Both the position numbers and the translations under genes were made by a program. From positions 186,001 to 250,000 of the forward strand of contig NZ_JAIUDA010000007.1 in the NCBI RefSeq assembly GCF_020179835.1: a stretch of 64,000 nucleotides of DNA. Reading direction: 5' to 3'. The DNA comes from Pantoea sp. alder81. GTDB lineage: Bacteria > Pseudomonadota > Gammaproteobacteria > Enterobacterales > Enterobacteriaceae. Positions 1-8,031 of the stretch are shown here, piece by piece. Every line of letters begins with the position of its first letter. Within the stretch, counting starts at the first letter, position 1. The notes under the pieces are model-generated. The model saw only the letters and a list, made by a program, of their open reading frames with translations, had not been told where the DNA came from and searched no databases.

Positions 1-377
1 ACGCGATTGGCGGCAACATCGATGCCGCACGACTTTCCGGCATTAACGTGGCCCGCACCAAGCTGGCCGTTTTCGCCATTAACGGTGTGATGGTGGCGAT
101 TGCCGGGTTGATCCTTAGCTCGCGTCTCGGTGCCGGTTCGCCTTCTGCCGGGAATATCGCTGAGCTGGATGCGATTGCAGCCTGCGTGATTGGCGGCACC
201 AGCCTCGCGGGCGGTGTGGGCTCAGTGGCCGGCGCGGTGATGGGTGCCTTTATCATGGCTTCGCTGGATAACGGCATGAGCATGATGGATGTCCCTACCT
301 TCTGGCAGTACATCGTGAAAGGCGCCATCTTGCTGCTGGCAGTGTGGATGGATACCGCCACGCGTCGCCGGGTGTAA
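1..377 (+). CDS. xylH: XylH, xylose ABC transporter permease (3' end only)
   Basis: Inner-membrane permease of the high-affinity D-xylose ABC importer XylFGH. Only the last 124 codons lie in the window; the frame is open from base 3 to the TAA at 377, so this is truncation by the window edge and not a pseudogene. The visible part has the glycine- and alanine-rich helices of the ribose/xylose permease family and the [11 protein letters not shown] loop typical of that family. The next gene on the same strand is xylR, which supports XylH over other sugar permeases. The internal GTG at 48 is not a real start, since the reading frame continues upstream with residues matching XylH ([15 protein letters not shown]). 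Confidence 0.93.
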   Translation, partial: AIGGNIDAARLSGINVARTKLAVFAINGVMVAIAGLILSSRLGAGSPSAGNIAELDAIAACVIGGTSLAGGVGSVAGAVMGAFIMASLDNGMSMMDVPTFWQYIVKGAILLLAVWMDTATRRRV

Positions 378-470
378 TCGCGTGGGCGATCACACTGTGG
401 CGCAAACCATTTCTGCTCTCCTTACCGCCGTGCTATGCAATGCGCTGAGGGTTTAAAGGGACGCGCCACC

Positions 471-1649
471 ATGCATGAGAAACGTTACCGCATTACGTTA
501 CTGTTCAACGCCAACAAGGTGTATGACCGCCAGGTGGTCGAGGGCGTAGGCGAGTATTTGCAGGCTTCGCAAACCGACTGGGATATTTTCATTGAGGAGG
601 ATTTTCGCTGCCGTATCGATAACATCCGCGAGTGGCTGGGTGATGGCGTGATCGCGGATTACGACGACAGCTCGATTGAAACGCTGCTGGCGAATGTTCC
701 AGTGCCGATTGTCGGCGTTGGCGGCTCCTATCATCAGCCGCAGGACTATCCGCCGGTGCATTACATCGCCACCGACAACGCCGCGCTGGTGGAGAGTGCC
801 TTCCTGCATTTGAAAGAGAAAGGCATCAACCGCTTTGCGTTTTATGGTTTGCCGGCAGCCAGCGGCAAACGCTGGTCGCAGGAGCGCGAACAGGCGTTTC
901 GCCAGTTAGTGATGCGTGAACGTTATCAGGGCGTAGTGTATCAAGGCATGGAAACCGCTCCCGAGAACTGGCAACACGCGCAGAATCGCCTCGCCGACTG
1001 GCTGCAAACCCTGCCGCCGCAAACCGGCATTATCGCTGTCACCGATGCGCGTGCGCGTCACCTGCTGCAAGCCTGCGAGCATTTGAAAATTCCGGTGCCG
1101 GAGAAGCTCACGGTGATCGGGATCGATAATGAAGAACTGACACGCTATCTCTCCCGCGTGGCGCTCTCGTCTGTGGCGCAGGGCACGCGCCAGATGGGCT
1201 ATCAAGCCGCGAAGCTGCTGCATCGTTTGTTGAACAAGCAATCCTTACCGCTGCAGCGCATTCTGGTGCCGCCCGTCAAAGTCATTGCCCGTCGCTCCAC
1301 TGATTTCCGCTCACTGAACGACCCCGCAGTGATTCAGGCCATGCACTACATTCGTTTCAATGCCTGCAAAGGGATTAAGGTGGAACAGGTGCTGGATGCG
1401 ATCGGCATGTCACGATCCAATCTGGAAAAGCGTTTTCGGGATGAGACCGGCGATACCATTCACGCCATGATTCACCGTGAAAAGCTGGAGAAAGCGCGCG
1501 AGCTGTTGGCTTCTTCATCGCTGAACATCAATGAGATTTCGCAGATGTGTGGCTATCCGTCGCTGCAGTATTTCTATTCGGTGTTTAAGAAGAGCTACGC
1601 CAGCACACCCAAGGAGTATCGCCAACTTCACGGCGAGAACGTGCTGTAG
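471..1649 (+). CDS. xylR: XylR, xylose operon activator
   Basis: Transcription activator of the xyl genes that binds D-xylose. It is 392 residues, the same length as the E. coli protein, and very similar to it throughout. The N-terminal two thirds is a periplasmic-binding-protein-like (LacI type) ligand domain; the last ~100 residues are an AraC-type double helix-turn-helix ([19 protein letters not shown] near the end). An ATG at 435 is in frame but would add 12 residues absent from E. coli XylR. I chose the ATG at 471, where the protein reads [16 protein letters not shown], behind a purine-rich AAAGGGA. It follows xylH by about 90 bases. Confidence 0.95.
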   Translation: MHEKRYRITLLFNANKVYDRQVVEGVGEYLQASQTDWDIFIEEDFRCRIDNIREWLGDGVIADYDDSSIETLLANVPVPIVGVGGSYHQPQDYPPVHYIATDNAALVESAFLHLKEKGINRFAFYGLPAASGKRWSQEREQAFRQLVMRERYQGVVYQGMETAPENWQHAQNRLADWLQTLPPQTGIIAVTDARARHLLQACEHLKIPVPEKLTVIGIDNEELTRYLSRVALSSVAQGTRQMGYQAAKLLHRLLNKQSLPLQRILVPPVKVIARRSTDFRSLNDPAVIQAMHYIRFNACKGIKVEQVLDAIGMSRSNLEKRFRDETGDTIHAMIHREKLEKARELLASSSLNINEISQMCGYPSLQYFYSVFKKSYASTPKEYRQLHGENVL

Positions 1650-1710
1650 CGCACGGGTAAGATCAAGATTTCGCGCTGGGTTATGGCTATAATTGCGCGG
1701 CATCTTCAAA

Positions 1711-1805
1711 GGAAGATCGTCGTCTCCGGTGAGGCGGCCGGATTTCAAATCCGGTTGGGGCCGCCAGCGGTCCCGGGCAGGTTCGACTCCTGTGATCTTC
1801 CGCCA
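1711..1805 (+). tRNA. selC: tRNA-Sec (UCA anticodon)
   Basis: Selenocysteine tRNA that reads UGA with SelB. It is 95 bases with the CCA encoded, nearly identical to E. coli selC. Visible hallmarks are the 8-bp acceptor stem (GGAAGATC pairing with GATCTTCC), the UCA anticodon at 1745-1747 in a TTTCAAA loop, the long variable arm, and the GGTTCGACTCC T arm. The anticodon stem carries a compensated change relative to E. coli (CCGGA/TCCGG). selC is a known integration site, but the 263 bases downstream to the next gene show no integrase gene or recognisable second attachment copy. Confidence 0.98.
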
Positions 1806-2068
1806 CCTTCATCTTACTGTTACTCATTTCTAAATGATTGGCTTAGGCAACCTGTCAGTCATCATTACAAGTTGGAAAATTTCAGCCTGAGGATGTAGAG
1901 CAAGGTTGGCAATTTACTTCTGCACTCTTCTCCGCCACTTGTTCCAATCTCTTTACCTCGCCTGCACAATGCAGTTATTCGTTAAAACCGAACAACTGAG
2001 CTCTGTTTAAAAATCAGCTTGTTCATGATTCTATACTGTCTTTCACGCTGGCTATTGCGGAATCACCC

Positions 2069-2920
2069 ATGCTCATCCATCCCACCGACAAACTCACCTT
2101 CTCCGGCGATCCGCGCGCGGATGAGCTGCGAAAGCGTCTGCTGCAACCCAATGCACCCAAAGTGATTGCGGCGGCGTTATCTAAGCAGTTAGATCGCGAA
2201 AGTCGCACCCATAGCCATGCCGCCGGACAGCTCTATTGCCTGAAGCAGGGAATGATGACGGTTAACACGCCATCGGGCATCTTCGCCAATCCGCCGCGCC
2301 TGGTGGGCTGGATTCCGCCGCACTTCGAACACGCGATAATCGGACCGGGTCGCGTGCTCGGCTGGACGGTGTTGGTGGATGAAGCACTGACGGCGCCGCT
2401 TCCGAAACATCCGGTGTTGCTCTCCTGCCCGTCAGTGCTGGAACCGCTGGCTGAGCGGCTGGCAAATTTGTCGCCGGATAGCTGGGGCAGCGATCGTTAC
2501 AATCGGTTATGCGACGTATTTCTCGATGAGTTGTATGAGTCCACCGAGCATGCGCTGACGCTGCCGCTCCCCGATGAGCCACGTCTGCGGCAAATCGCGC
2601 GCTTGTTGATGGACAATCCGGCGGATACGCGCACCGGCCCCGAACTGGCGCAGTGGGCGGGATTGAGTCCGCGCAGCCTGAGTCGACACTGGGCGAGCGC
2701 GGTGGGCATGAGCCTCTCGCGCTATCGCCAGGTATCGCGACTGTTGAAATCACTGGAAGGGCTGGCCGACGGCAAAAGTGTGCAGCAGGTAGCGTGGCAG
2801 GTCGGCTTTGACAGCGTGAGCAGTTACATCAGCGCCTTCCGCAGCGCGTTTGGTTCGACGCCCGGCAAATACTTTACGCCGCCTGACGCGTCTGCGGTTG
2901 CAGCATCAGAAGACTCGTAG
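2069..2920 (+). CDS. AraC-family transcriptional regulator
   Basis: Predicted DNA-binding regulator, 283 residues. The N-terminal half looks like a cupin-type sensor (HSHAAGQLYCLKQG, then PPRLVGWIPP) as in AraC proteins acting on efflux or detoxification genes. The C-terminal ~100 residues hold two helix-turn-helix motifs, ending with the AraC signature VAWQVGFDSVSSYISAFR...FGSTPGKYF. Ligand and targets cannot be read from the sequence. Its 3' end overlaps the oppositely oriented small AraC gene by 47 bases. The start follows a weak GCGGA site. Confidence 0.85.
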   Translation: MLIHPTDKLTFSGDPRADELRKRLLQPNAPKVIAAALSKQLDRESRTHSHAAGQLYCLKQGMMTVNTPSGIFANPPRLVGWIPPHFEHAIIGPGRVLGWTVLVDEALTAPLPKHPVLLSCPSVLEPLAERLANLSPDSWGSDRYNRLCDVFLDELYESTEHALTLPLPDEPRLRQIARLLMDNPADTRTGPELAQWAGLSPRSLSRHWASAVGMSLSRYRQVSRLLKSLEGLADGKSVQQVAWQVGFDSVSSYISAFRSAFGSTPGKYFTPPDASAVAASEDS

Positions 2921-3272
2921 GCCCATCAATGTCCGGCAGGCTGTACTGATATTTACGACGAAACGCACCGGGCGGCATATCGTACAGTCGGCGGAAGGTG
3001 CGGCACCATGTCTGCTGCGACTCAAAACCATATTTAATCGCAACCTCCATCAGCGGCATGTGACCGTTCATCAACGCAATCGCCGATGCCGTGAGTTTGC
3101 GTTCACGAATATAGCTGCCTAGCGCAATACCGGTATGGTGACGGAACATTCGTTGCAAATGCCACTGCGAATAGCCTGCACGACGCGCGACGGTCTCCAG
3201 CGTCAGTCGCTGTTCAATATTGTCTTCGATCCAGAGCATCAGTTGATGCATACAGGCTGCCTGAATATCCAT
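2874..3272 (-). CDS. Small AraC regulator of MarA/SoxS/RamA type
   Basis: A 132-residue protein that is only an AraC DNA-binding domain, like MarA, SoxS and RamA, with no ligand domain. Characteristic segments are AGYSQWHLQRMFRHHTG (first helix-turn-helix), YIRERKLTASA, and YGFESQQTWCRTFRR (second). RamA has the closely related YGFDSQQTFTRIFTR. Such proteins act as monomers whose level sets efflux, porin or stress gene expression. The C-terminal ~25 residues extend beyond the domain and are encoded where the gene overlaps its convergent AraC neighbour. The start is well supported by AGGAGG just upstream. Which member of the family it is remains open. Confidence 0.85.
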   Translation of the reverse strand: MDIQAACMHQLMLWIEDNIEQRLTLETVARRAGYSQWHLQRMFRHHTGIALGSYIRERKLTASAIALMNGHMPLMEVAIKYGFESQQTWCRTFRRLYDMPPGAFRRKYQYSLPDIDGPTSLLMLQPQTRQAA

Positions 3273-3416
3273 CTTTCCTCCTGATGGCGGATTAAAAAGT
3301 CAGCAGCATTATAAAAAAGCCTCAGCTGGCTATGTTTAGCGTTAAAGCCAATAAATAACGATATCTCGCCAAAATTACGCACGTGTCTTTCGGGCTCCAC
3401 GCTTGCAGCTTACACT

Positions 3417-3443
3417 ATCATGTAATATTGTAAGTTACATGAT
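3417..3443. promoter_or_regulatory. Candidate operator, 9-9-9 inverted repeat
   Basis: Perfect inverted repeat ATCATGTAA (3417-3425), 9-base spacer, TTACATGAT (3435-3443), ending 21 bases before the start of the small membrane protein gene at 3465. The size and symmetry fit a dimeric winged-helix repressor. The nearest candidate is the Rrf2-family gene at 3845-4309, convergent with and adjacent to the gene it would control. The assignment is inference. Confidence 0.6.
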
Positions 3444-3464
3444 AAATGCCTGACAGGAGAATGT

Positions 3465-3842
3465 ATGAATAGTTGGATGACTTCAGACGTGGGAATCTGT
3501 GTTGCGATAGCGTTGGCAGCGGCCAGTATCGCCATGACCCTCACCCAAACCGAGCTGTTTGCTGGCTTACGCGCATGGACCGCCAAAAAGCACGCGTTAC
3601 TCGGCCATCTGTTTCACTGTTTTTATTGCATGAGCCATTGGACGGTGCTCGCGGGCATGCTGATTTATCGCCCTGCGCTATTGCACAGTGACATGGCATT
3701 GGTGGATTGGGTGATGACGGCGTTCATTACCCTGACCCTTACCACATTTATCAACGGTCTGATGTTTAAGGTCTTTCAGGCCGCAGTGACCACGCATGTG
3801 ATGAAGCATAATGCGCAGATCACTTTGCAGAAGCAGGATTAA
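3465..3842 (+). CDS. Small membrane protein, DUF1360-like
   Basis: Predicted inner-membrane protein of 125 residues with about three hydrophobic helices (residues ~8-28, ~58-75, ~83-105). Between the first two is CFYCMSHW, resembling the Cys-x-x-Cys-...-Trp core of DUF1360 proteins, preceded by a segment like their ELF..LR.W region. No biochemical function is known for that family and none is claimed here. The gene starts behind AGGAGA and just downstream of a perfect inverted repeat. It converges with an Rrf2-family regulator, their stop codons 2 bases apart, so control by that regulator is plausible. Confidence 0.6.
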   Translation: MNSWMTSDVGICVAIALAAASIAMTLTQTELFAGLRAWTAKKHALLGHLFHCFYCMSHWTVLAGMLIYRPALLHSDMALVDWVMTAFITLTLTTFINGLMFKVFQAAVTTHVMKHNAQITLQKQD

Positions 3843-3844
3843 CG

Positions 3845-4309
3845 TTATTCGCGGCACAGCGGATGGGGCTCAGATTCCAGCCCCAGATTCGCCATTTTAT
3901 TGAGGTAATCACCGGCAATGTCCGCCACGGTGATTTGGCTAAAGCGATTAAGTAACACCATTTCCGCTTCATTGAGTGCCTGATCCAGCCGCTCATCAAC
4001 GGCATGTTCCACCAGACAAGGTGACGGATCGGCGGCGGGCCCGATGCTGAACAGCGCAGGCGAACCCATCGCCTGATACACATCCAGCAGCGTAATCGCG
4101 CTGAGTTCCACCTGCAGCTCCCAACCGCCGCCGTGCCCCTTCTCCGACACCACATAGCCTTTTTCGCGCAGGCCGGACATCATGCGGCGCACCACCACCG
4201 GATTGGTGCCCAACATTTTCGCCATCGCTTCCGAGGTGGCGCGTTTAACGTGCCGATCAAGATGAATCAAGGCGTGCAGGGAGCGGGACATTCGGTTGTC
4301 GCGGGGCAT
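3845..4309 (-). CDS. Rrf2-family transcriptional regulator without cluster cysteines
   Basis: Predicted repressor of 154 residues. An N-terminal winged helix (residues ~8-70, with NPVVVRRMMSGLREKGYV as the recognition region and the GHGGGWEL wing) is followed by a dimerisation helix. This matches the Rrf2 family. Iron-sulfur members such as NsrR and IscR have three clustered cysteines near residue 90-105; here I see only single cysteines in SPCLVEH and PLCRE, so it is more like the YwnA type that binds no cluster. An in-frame ATG six codons in (MSRSLHAL) is an alternative start. Confidence 0.85.
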   Translation of the reverse strand: MPRDNRMSRSLHALIHLDRHVKRATSEAMAKMLGTNPVVVRRMMSGLREKGYVVSEKGHGGGWELQVELSAITLLDVYQAMGSPALFSIGPAADPSPCLVEHAVDERLDQALNEAEMVLLNRFSQITVADIAGDYLNKMANLGLESEPHPLCRE

Positions 4310-4380
4310 GGGTCATTCCTCTAAAGTTCACGACACTCTAGCAAAGCCGCCCGGCTGCAACAATTTATCCCGCCTTTTCG

Positions 4381-5298
4381 CTATGGCTTCACCAGGCTCG
4401 CCTGCCAGTCACTGAACAGGGTCAGCCAGTTTTTGGCGGGGATATTCTTTTTCTCGCCGGTGCCAAAACCATGGCCGCCCTGCTGGAAAAGATGCATCTC
4501 GACCTTCACCTTATTTTTACGTAGCGCGTCGAACATCAGTAAGGTGTTTCTGGGCGAGGCGGTGCCATCATCCAGCGCCTGTGCCAGGAAGGTCGGGGGA
4601 GTTTTATCGCTTACCCGGTTTTCCTGTGAATTCTGATCAATCACCGACTCGCTGATATCCTTGCCGTACATCGCCGTTCGGGTGCCGACATGGGTTACGC
4701 CATCTTTTAACGACAGCACCGGATAGATCAGGGCGCTAAAATCCGGTCGCGCCGGAATCTGATCCAGCTTATCTACCGCTGAATAATTGCTGGCATCCGC
4801 ATTATTGCTAAGGTTGGCTGCGAGGAAAGCGCCCGCAGAAAAACCCATCACGCCAATCTGGTCGGCGGCGATGTGATAATTCGCTGCATTGCCGCGAATC
4901 ATGCGCATGGCTCGTTGTGCATCAGAAAAAGCATTATTACGGTTAACCTCTGAACCCCCGCGCGGCATACGATAAATTAAAACAAATGAGGAATAACCTT
5001 TCTGGCTCAATACTTTTGCGACATCCAGCCCTTCAGCGTCCTGCATGATATAAGAAAAACCCCCACCAGGAATGATTAGCACGGCAGAATGATTATTCTT
5101 TCCCGCGGGAGGAACATAAATCATTTCTGGAGAATCAACATTTGTGACAGCACGATTATTGATGGCCGGGTTTTTGCTGAAATTAATAAATTTATTATTT
5201 CCTGACACTTCATTTGGCCAGATAGGAATTTCCTTATTGGCAAACGCAGCCGGAAGATACAGTAGAAACAATAGCGCAGTTAAATGAGGAAACTTCAT
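4381..5298 (-). CDS. Exported alpha/beta-hydrolase, esterase/acetylxylan-esterase-like
   Basis: Predicted secreted carboxylic-ester hydrolase of 305 residues. From the ATG at 5298 the protein begins MKFPHLTALLFLLYLPAAFA, a clear signal peptide; the longer frame to 5451 adds a segment without family character, so I reject it. The body has the alpha/beta-hydrolase marks of the lipase/esterase subfamily: oxyanion loop IIPGGGFSY, nucleophile elbow GFSAG, an aspartate in LAQALDDGTAS, and the late histidine in GGHGFG. Similar proteins deacetylate polysaccharides. It is divergent from an EpsG-like polymerase gene and near an acyltransferase gene, so a role in trimming acylated extracellular polysaccharide is a reasonable inference. 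The upstream part is AT-rich compared with neighbours. Confidence 0.8.
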   Translation of the reverse strand: MKFPHLTALLFLLYLPAAFANKEIPIWPNEVSGNNKFINFSKNPAINNRAVTNVDSPEMIYVPPAGKNNHSAVLIIPGGGFSYIMQDAEGLDVAKVLSQKGYSSFVLIYRMPRGGSEVNRNNAFSDAQRAMRMIRGNAANYHIAADQIGVMGFSAGAFLAANLSNNADASNYSAVDKLDQIPARPDFSALIYPVLSLKDGVTHVGTRTAMYGKDISESVIDQNSQENRVSDKTPPTFLAQALDDGTASPRNTLLMFDALRKNKVKVEMHLFQQGGHGFGTGEKKNIPAKNWLTLFSDWQASLVKP

Positions 5299-5547
5299 CT
5301 CGATGGCTCCAAATCCTGAGTAAAAACAGTGACAAATGACAAAGCCTTGAGAAAAAACCAGGCTTTGCTGCGCAACACTTACCCCAGAGTGCATCAAATA
5401 AAAGGAATAGGCTGAGTAAAGTAACAAATAATATCTCTTACCTGCATTCACTATAATACCGGGCCAGAAAAAATTAGACTTTTCTCATGTTTACGTTAAC
5501 AAGGCCATATGTTATAAGTAAATTTTAAACTATAAGAATCTGTGACC

Positions 5548-6681
5548 ATGGGAATTTACTGGATCATAAGTCTTAGCCTGACTTTTGTCGCTATCGTCGA
5601 AGTCATGTTAAGTAAAAATGAAAACACAGCACAAATCAGATCATACGTTTATTTTGTTGCCGTTGTAGTGCTTTTTACTTTCGGCGGCATTCGTGGTCTG
5701 GGTACGGGACTCGATGATTTCCAGTATCGTGATTTCTTTGTTCATTTCGTCGATAAAATCACTATTGAAGGATTCTGGCGTACAGCAGACGAATTCCGTT
5801 ACGAACCGGCGATATATGCTATTGCAGGCTTAACACGTATATTTACCGCTAACCCCGATATCTTTATGTTTGTCTTTACGGTCATTGCCGTGTGCGTTAA
5901 CGCATGGTATTTCCGTAAACTGACACCGTTGCCGATTGTCGCATTAGCTGTCTACTCCGCGCACTTATTTATCAACAAAGACATGAACCAGATTCGATTT
6001 GGCTTATGTTCCGCCTTCTTAATGGGCTTTGTTTATCACATGTCCCGGCGCAGTAAATCCGGGATGATAACCACCTTTATTCTTTCCTTCATCAGCCACG
6101 CCACAGGGATTGTTGCTCTCCTGATTCCAATGGCGATGATTGTGAGGAAAAACAAATACATTCCTATTATCATTGTCGTCGCCAGTTTACCTCTCGCCTT
6201 TATGGGGAGTTCAGCGCTGATCGCGCTGCTTTCCAGTCATCTGGGCGGATTAGGTGACAGGGCCATGGGCTATGCTAATCAGGAGTCAACGCAGGATCAG
6301 GGGATTTTTACCCTGTCAAACCTGAAGAATATTGGCTTTGTGTTTATCTTCAGCTTTATGCTGCTGAGTGACAGAATCAAAAACTTCGATCCGGTGAAGT
6401 TTAATACTTATTACATCATGGTCATTACCTTCGCGCTTGGTGCGGGATTGAGGATGGCGCTGCAGGATTATGCATCAGGCGGACGTTTAGCGAACTTCCT
6501 GCTGCAAGTTGAACCGGTGCTTATTTCCCTGTGTATCTGGGAAACCAAAAAATTGAAAAAGTTGATCGCTGTAGGTGTGACAGTGTTAATGGTGCTCTAT
6601 TATCTTTATTACAATACCATTTCAAGCAAACAGTCGATTACCGGTTATGAAGTTTCACAAACCTTCAAGATATTCCGCTAA
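5548..6681 (+). CDS. EpsG/Wzy-like polysaccharide polymerase
   Basis: Multi-pass inner-membrane protein of 377 residues with about ten hydrophobic helices. The FTFGGIRGLGTGLDDFQYRDFF segment, and the loop around FINKDMNQIRFGLCSAF, match the EpsG family of exopolysaccharide polymerases (R.G...D...Y near the first periplasmic loop). Such proteins join undecaprenyl-linked repeat units. No other glycosyltransferase gene is adjacent, so this may be an auxiliary or moved gene. A GTG at 5542 is possible; I chose the ATG at 5548. The gene is AT-richer than the window average and ends in a strong terminator. Confidence 0.75.
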   Translation: MGIYWIISLSLTFVAIVEVMLSKNENTAQIRSYVYFVAVVVLFTFGGIRGLGTGLDDFQYRDFFVHFVDKITIEGFWRTADEFRYEPAIYAIAGLTRIFTANPDIFMFVFTVIAVCVNAWYFRKLTPLPIVALAVYSAHLFINKDMNQIRFGLCSAFLMGFVYHMSRRSKSGMITTFILSFISHATGIVALLIPMAMIVRKNKYIPIIIVVASLPLAFMGSSALIALLSSHLGGLGDRAMGYANQESTQDQGIFTLSNLKNIGFVFIFSFMLLSDRIKNFDPVKFNTYYIMVITFALGAGLRMALQDYASGGRLANFLLQVEPVLISLCIWETKKLKKLIAVGVTVLMVLYYLYYNTISSKQSITGYEVSQTFKIFR

Positions 6682-6689
6682 GCCGCGAA

Positions 6690-6722
6690 AACGCTAACCT
6701 CTGGTTAGCGTTTTTTGTTTTA
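6690..6722 (+). terminator. Rho-independent terminator after the EpsG-like gene
   Basis: A 10-bp perfect stem AACGCTAACC / GGTTAGCGTT (6690-6699 and 6703-6712) with a 3-base loop, followed by a T-rich tract. It lies 8 bases after the stop codon. Confidence 0.93.
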
Positions 6723-6919
6723 ATCTCAGATAAAACTGATGGACGCATAAGGAAAGTCTGAATGTTTTTATGGTCCTGGTCATTGCTTGCTTTTTGATTT
6801 ATTTAAACCTCTAATAGGCTCATATCTGCGCCAGCAGAGTTCGGAGTTTTCTTATTAGAGCGACACTCGTTTATTCCTGATTTTACTGGCGCGACGTCAC
6901 TCATTGAAAGAACGCAAAT

Positions 6920-7960
6920 ATGAACGAAAAAAACAATTTTGACATCGTCCGATTCTCCCTTGCCTTTATCGTGATGCTGGTGCATAGCGCAGAAGTGACG
7001 AGAAACGTCGATATTCGTTTTCTCGGGCACTTTCTAAATAGTGACTTTGCAGTAAAAGGATTTTTCGCAATAAGTGGTTTTCTTATTGCAAAAAGTTACT
7101 TAAGAAGTAAATCACTCACGTCCTATTTTATTAAGCGTGCGCAACGTATCTTGCCTGCTTATATATTTGTCATCATTCTGTGCTTCGTGATCGGGATGTG
7201 TCTGACGACGCTACCGCTGATGGATTTCCTGAAAAATAAAGAAACCATCAAGTATCTCGTCGCAAACTTCTCTTTCCTGAACTTCATTCAGGCGTCGTTG
7301 CCCGGCGTGTTCACCAACAACCCGAATCAGCCGATGGATGGCTCGCTGTGGACCATCAAAGCTGAACTGACGCTGTATGTGCTGCTGCCGCTGGTTGTTC
7401 CGATGATGAAGAAAAACCCGCTTAAAGTGTGGGGCGCGATCTTCGTTATCTCATGCGCCTGGTTCTTCTACTTCACGTCGGTGTACACCGGGCCGAAAGC
7501 CGATACCCTGGCGAAGCAGTTTGTCGCGCTATCGTCTTACTTCTTCTTTGGTAGTCTGCTGGCGGTTTATCAACCAGCTTTTGATCGCCTGAAAGAGATT
7601 ACGATTGTTTCTCTGGTGGTGTTCCTGCTGTTTAAATCGACCGACTATGCCTTTCTTATCGAGCCGGTGGCGTTCTCATCGGTGGTGATTCTGTTCTGCA
7701 CCAACCTGTGCAAAGAGGTCAAAATCAGTCAGTACGGCGACCTCTCGTATGGCATGTACCTGTATCACTGGCCGATCATTCAGGTTCTGCAACACTTCGG
7801 CGTGTTCGATGCCAATGCTTTCCTGGGGTTGGGATTGACCATCGTGATTACGCTTGCGCTGGCTTACACCTCATGGAATGTGCTGGAGAGTCGTTTCCTG
7901 AAACGTGCGCACCATACGCAGCCACCTATTACTCCGCCGACCACCACTGCACGTGATTGA
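6920..7960 (+). CDS. Acyltransferase-3 family membrane protein
   Basis: Predicted inner-membrane O-acyltransferase of 346 residues related to OafA and other acyltransferase-3 enzymes, which put acetyl or succinyl groups on surface glycans. It opens with the family hallmark NNFDIVRFSLAFIVMLVHS (the histidine is the presumed catalytic residue), then GFFAISGFLIAKSY and a basic YFIKRAQRILPAY segment. About ten membrane helices follow, including GDLSYGMYLYHWPI near the C terminus. It has a 200-base AT-rich leader and its own terminator, so it is probably transcribed alone. With the polymerase and esterase beside it, a surface-polysaccharide decoration role is inferred. Confidence 0.88.
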   Translation: MNEKNNFDIVRFSLAFIVMLVHSAEVTRNVDIRFLGHFLNSDFAVKGFFAISGFLIAKSYLRSKSLTSYFIKRAQRILPAYIFVIILCFVIGMCLTTLPLMDFLKNKETIKYLVANFSFLNFIQASLPGVFTNNPNQPMDGSLWTIKAELTLYVLLPLVVPMMKKNPLKVWGAIFVISCAWFFYFTSVYTGPKADTLAKQFVALSSYFFFGSLLAVYQPAFDRLKEITIVSLVVFLLFKSTDYAFLIEPVAFSSVVILFCTNLCKEVKISQYGDLSYGMYLYHWPIIQVLQHFGVFDANAFLGLGLTIVITLALAYTSWNVLESRFLKRAHHTQPPITPPTTTARD

Positions 7961-7987
7961 CCCGTGTGATTGATAAGTAGGGTGATG

Positions 7988-8026
7988 AAAAAACCCCCCT
8001 TCAGGTTATCCGGAAGGGGGGTTTTT
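7988..8026. terminator. Bidirectional terminator between acyltransferase and LacI genes
   Basis: Long stem: an A-run, CCCCCC and TTC on the left pair with GAAGGGGGG and a T-run on the right. A-tracts and T-tracts flank both sides, so it can stop transcripts of both convergent genes. Confidence 0.92.
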
Positions 8027-8031
8027 CGTAC

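Noticed and set aside
1-377. xylH as a truncated pseudogene
   Set aside because: The frame is open to the window edge and continues as XylH; truncation is due to the window.
1683-1898. Open frame of 71 codons over selC
   Set aside because: It covers the tRNA gene, has no ribosome site and no family resemblance.
1806-2068. Integrated element or attachment-site remnant after selC
   Set aside because: No integrase, no repeat of the tRNA 3' end and no mobility gene seen in the following sequence.
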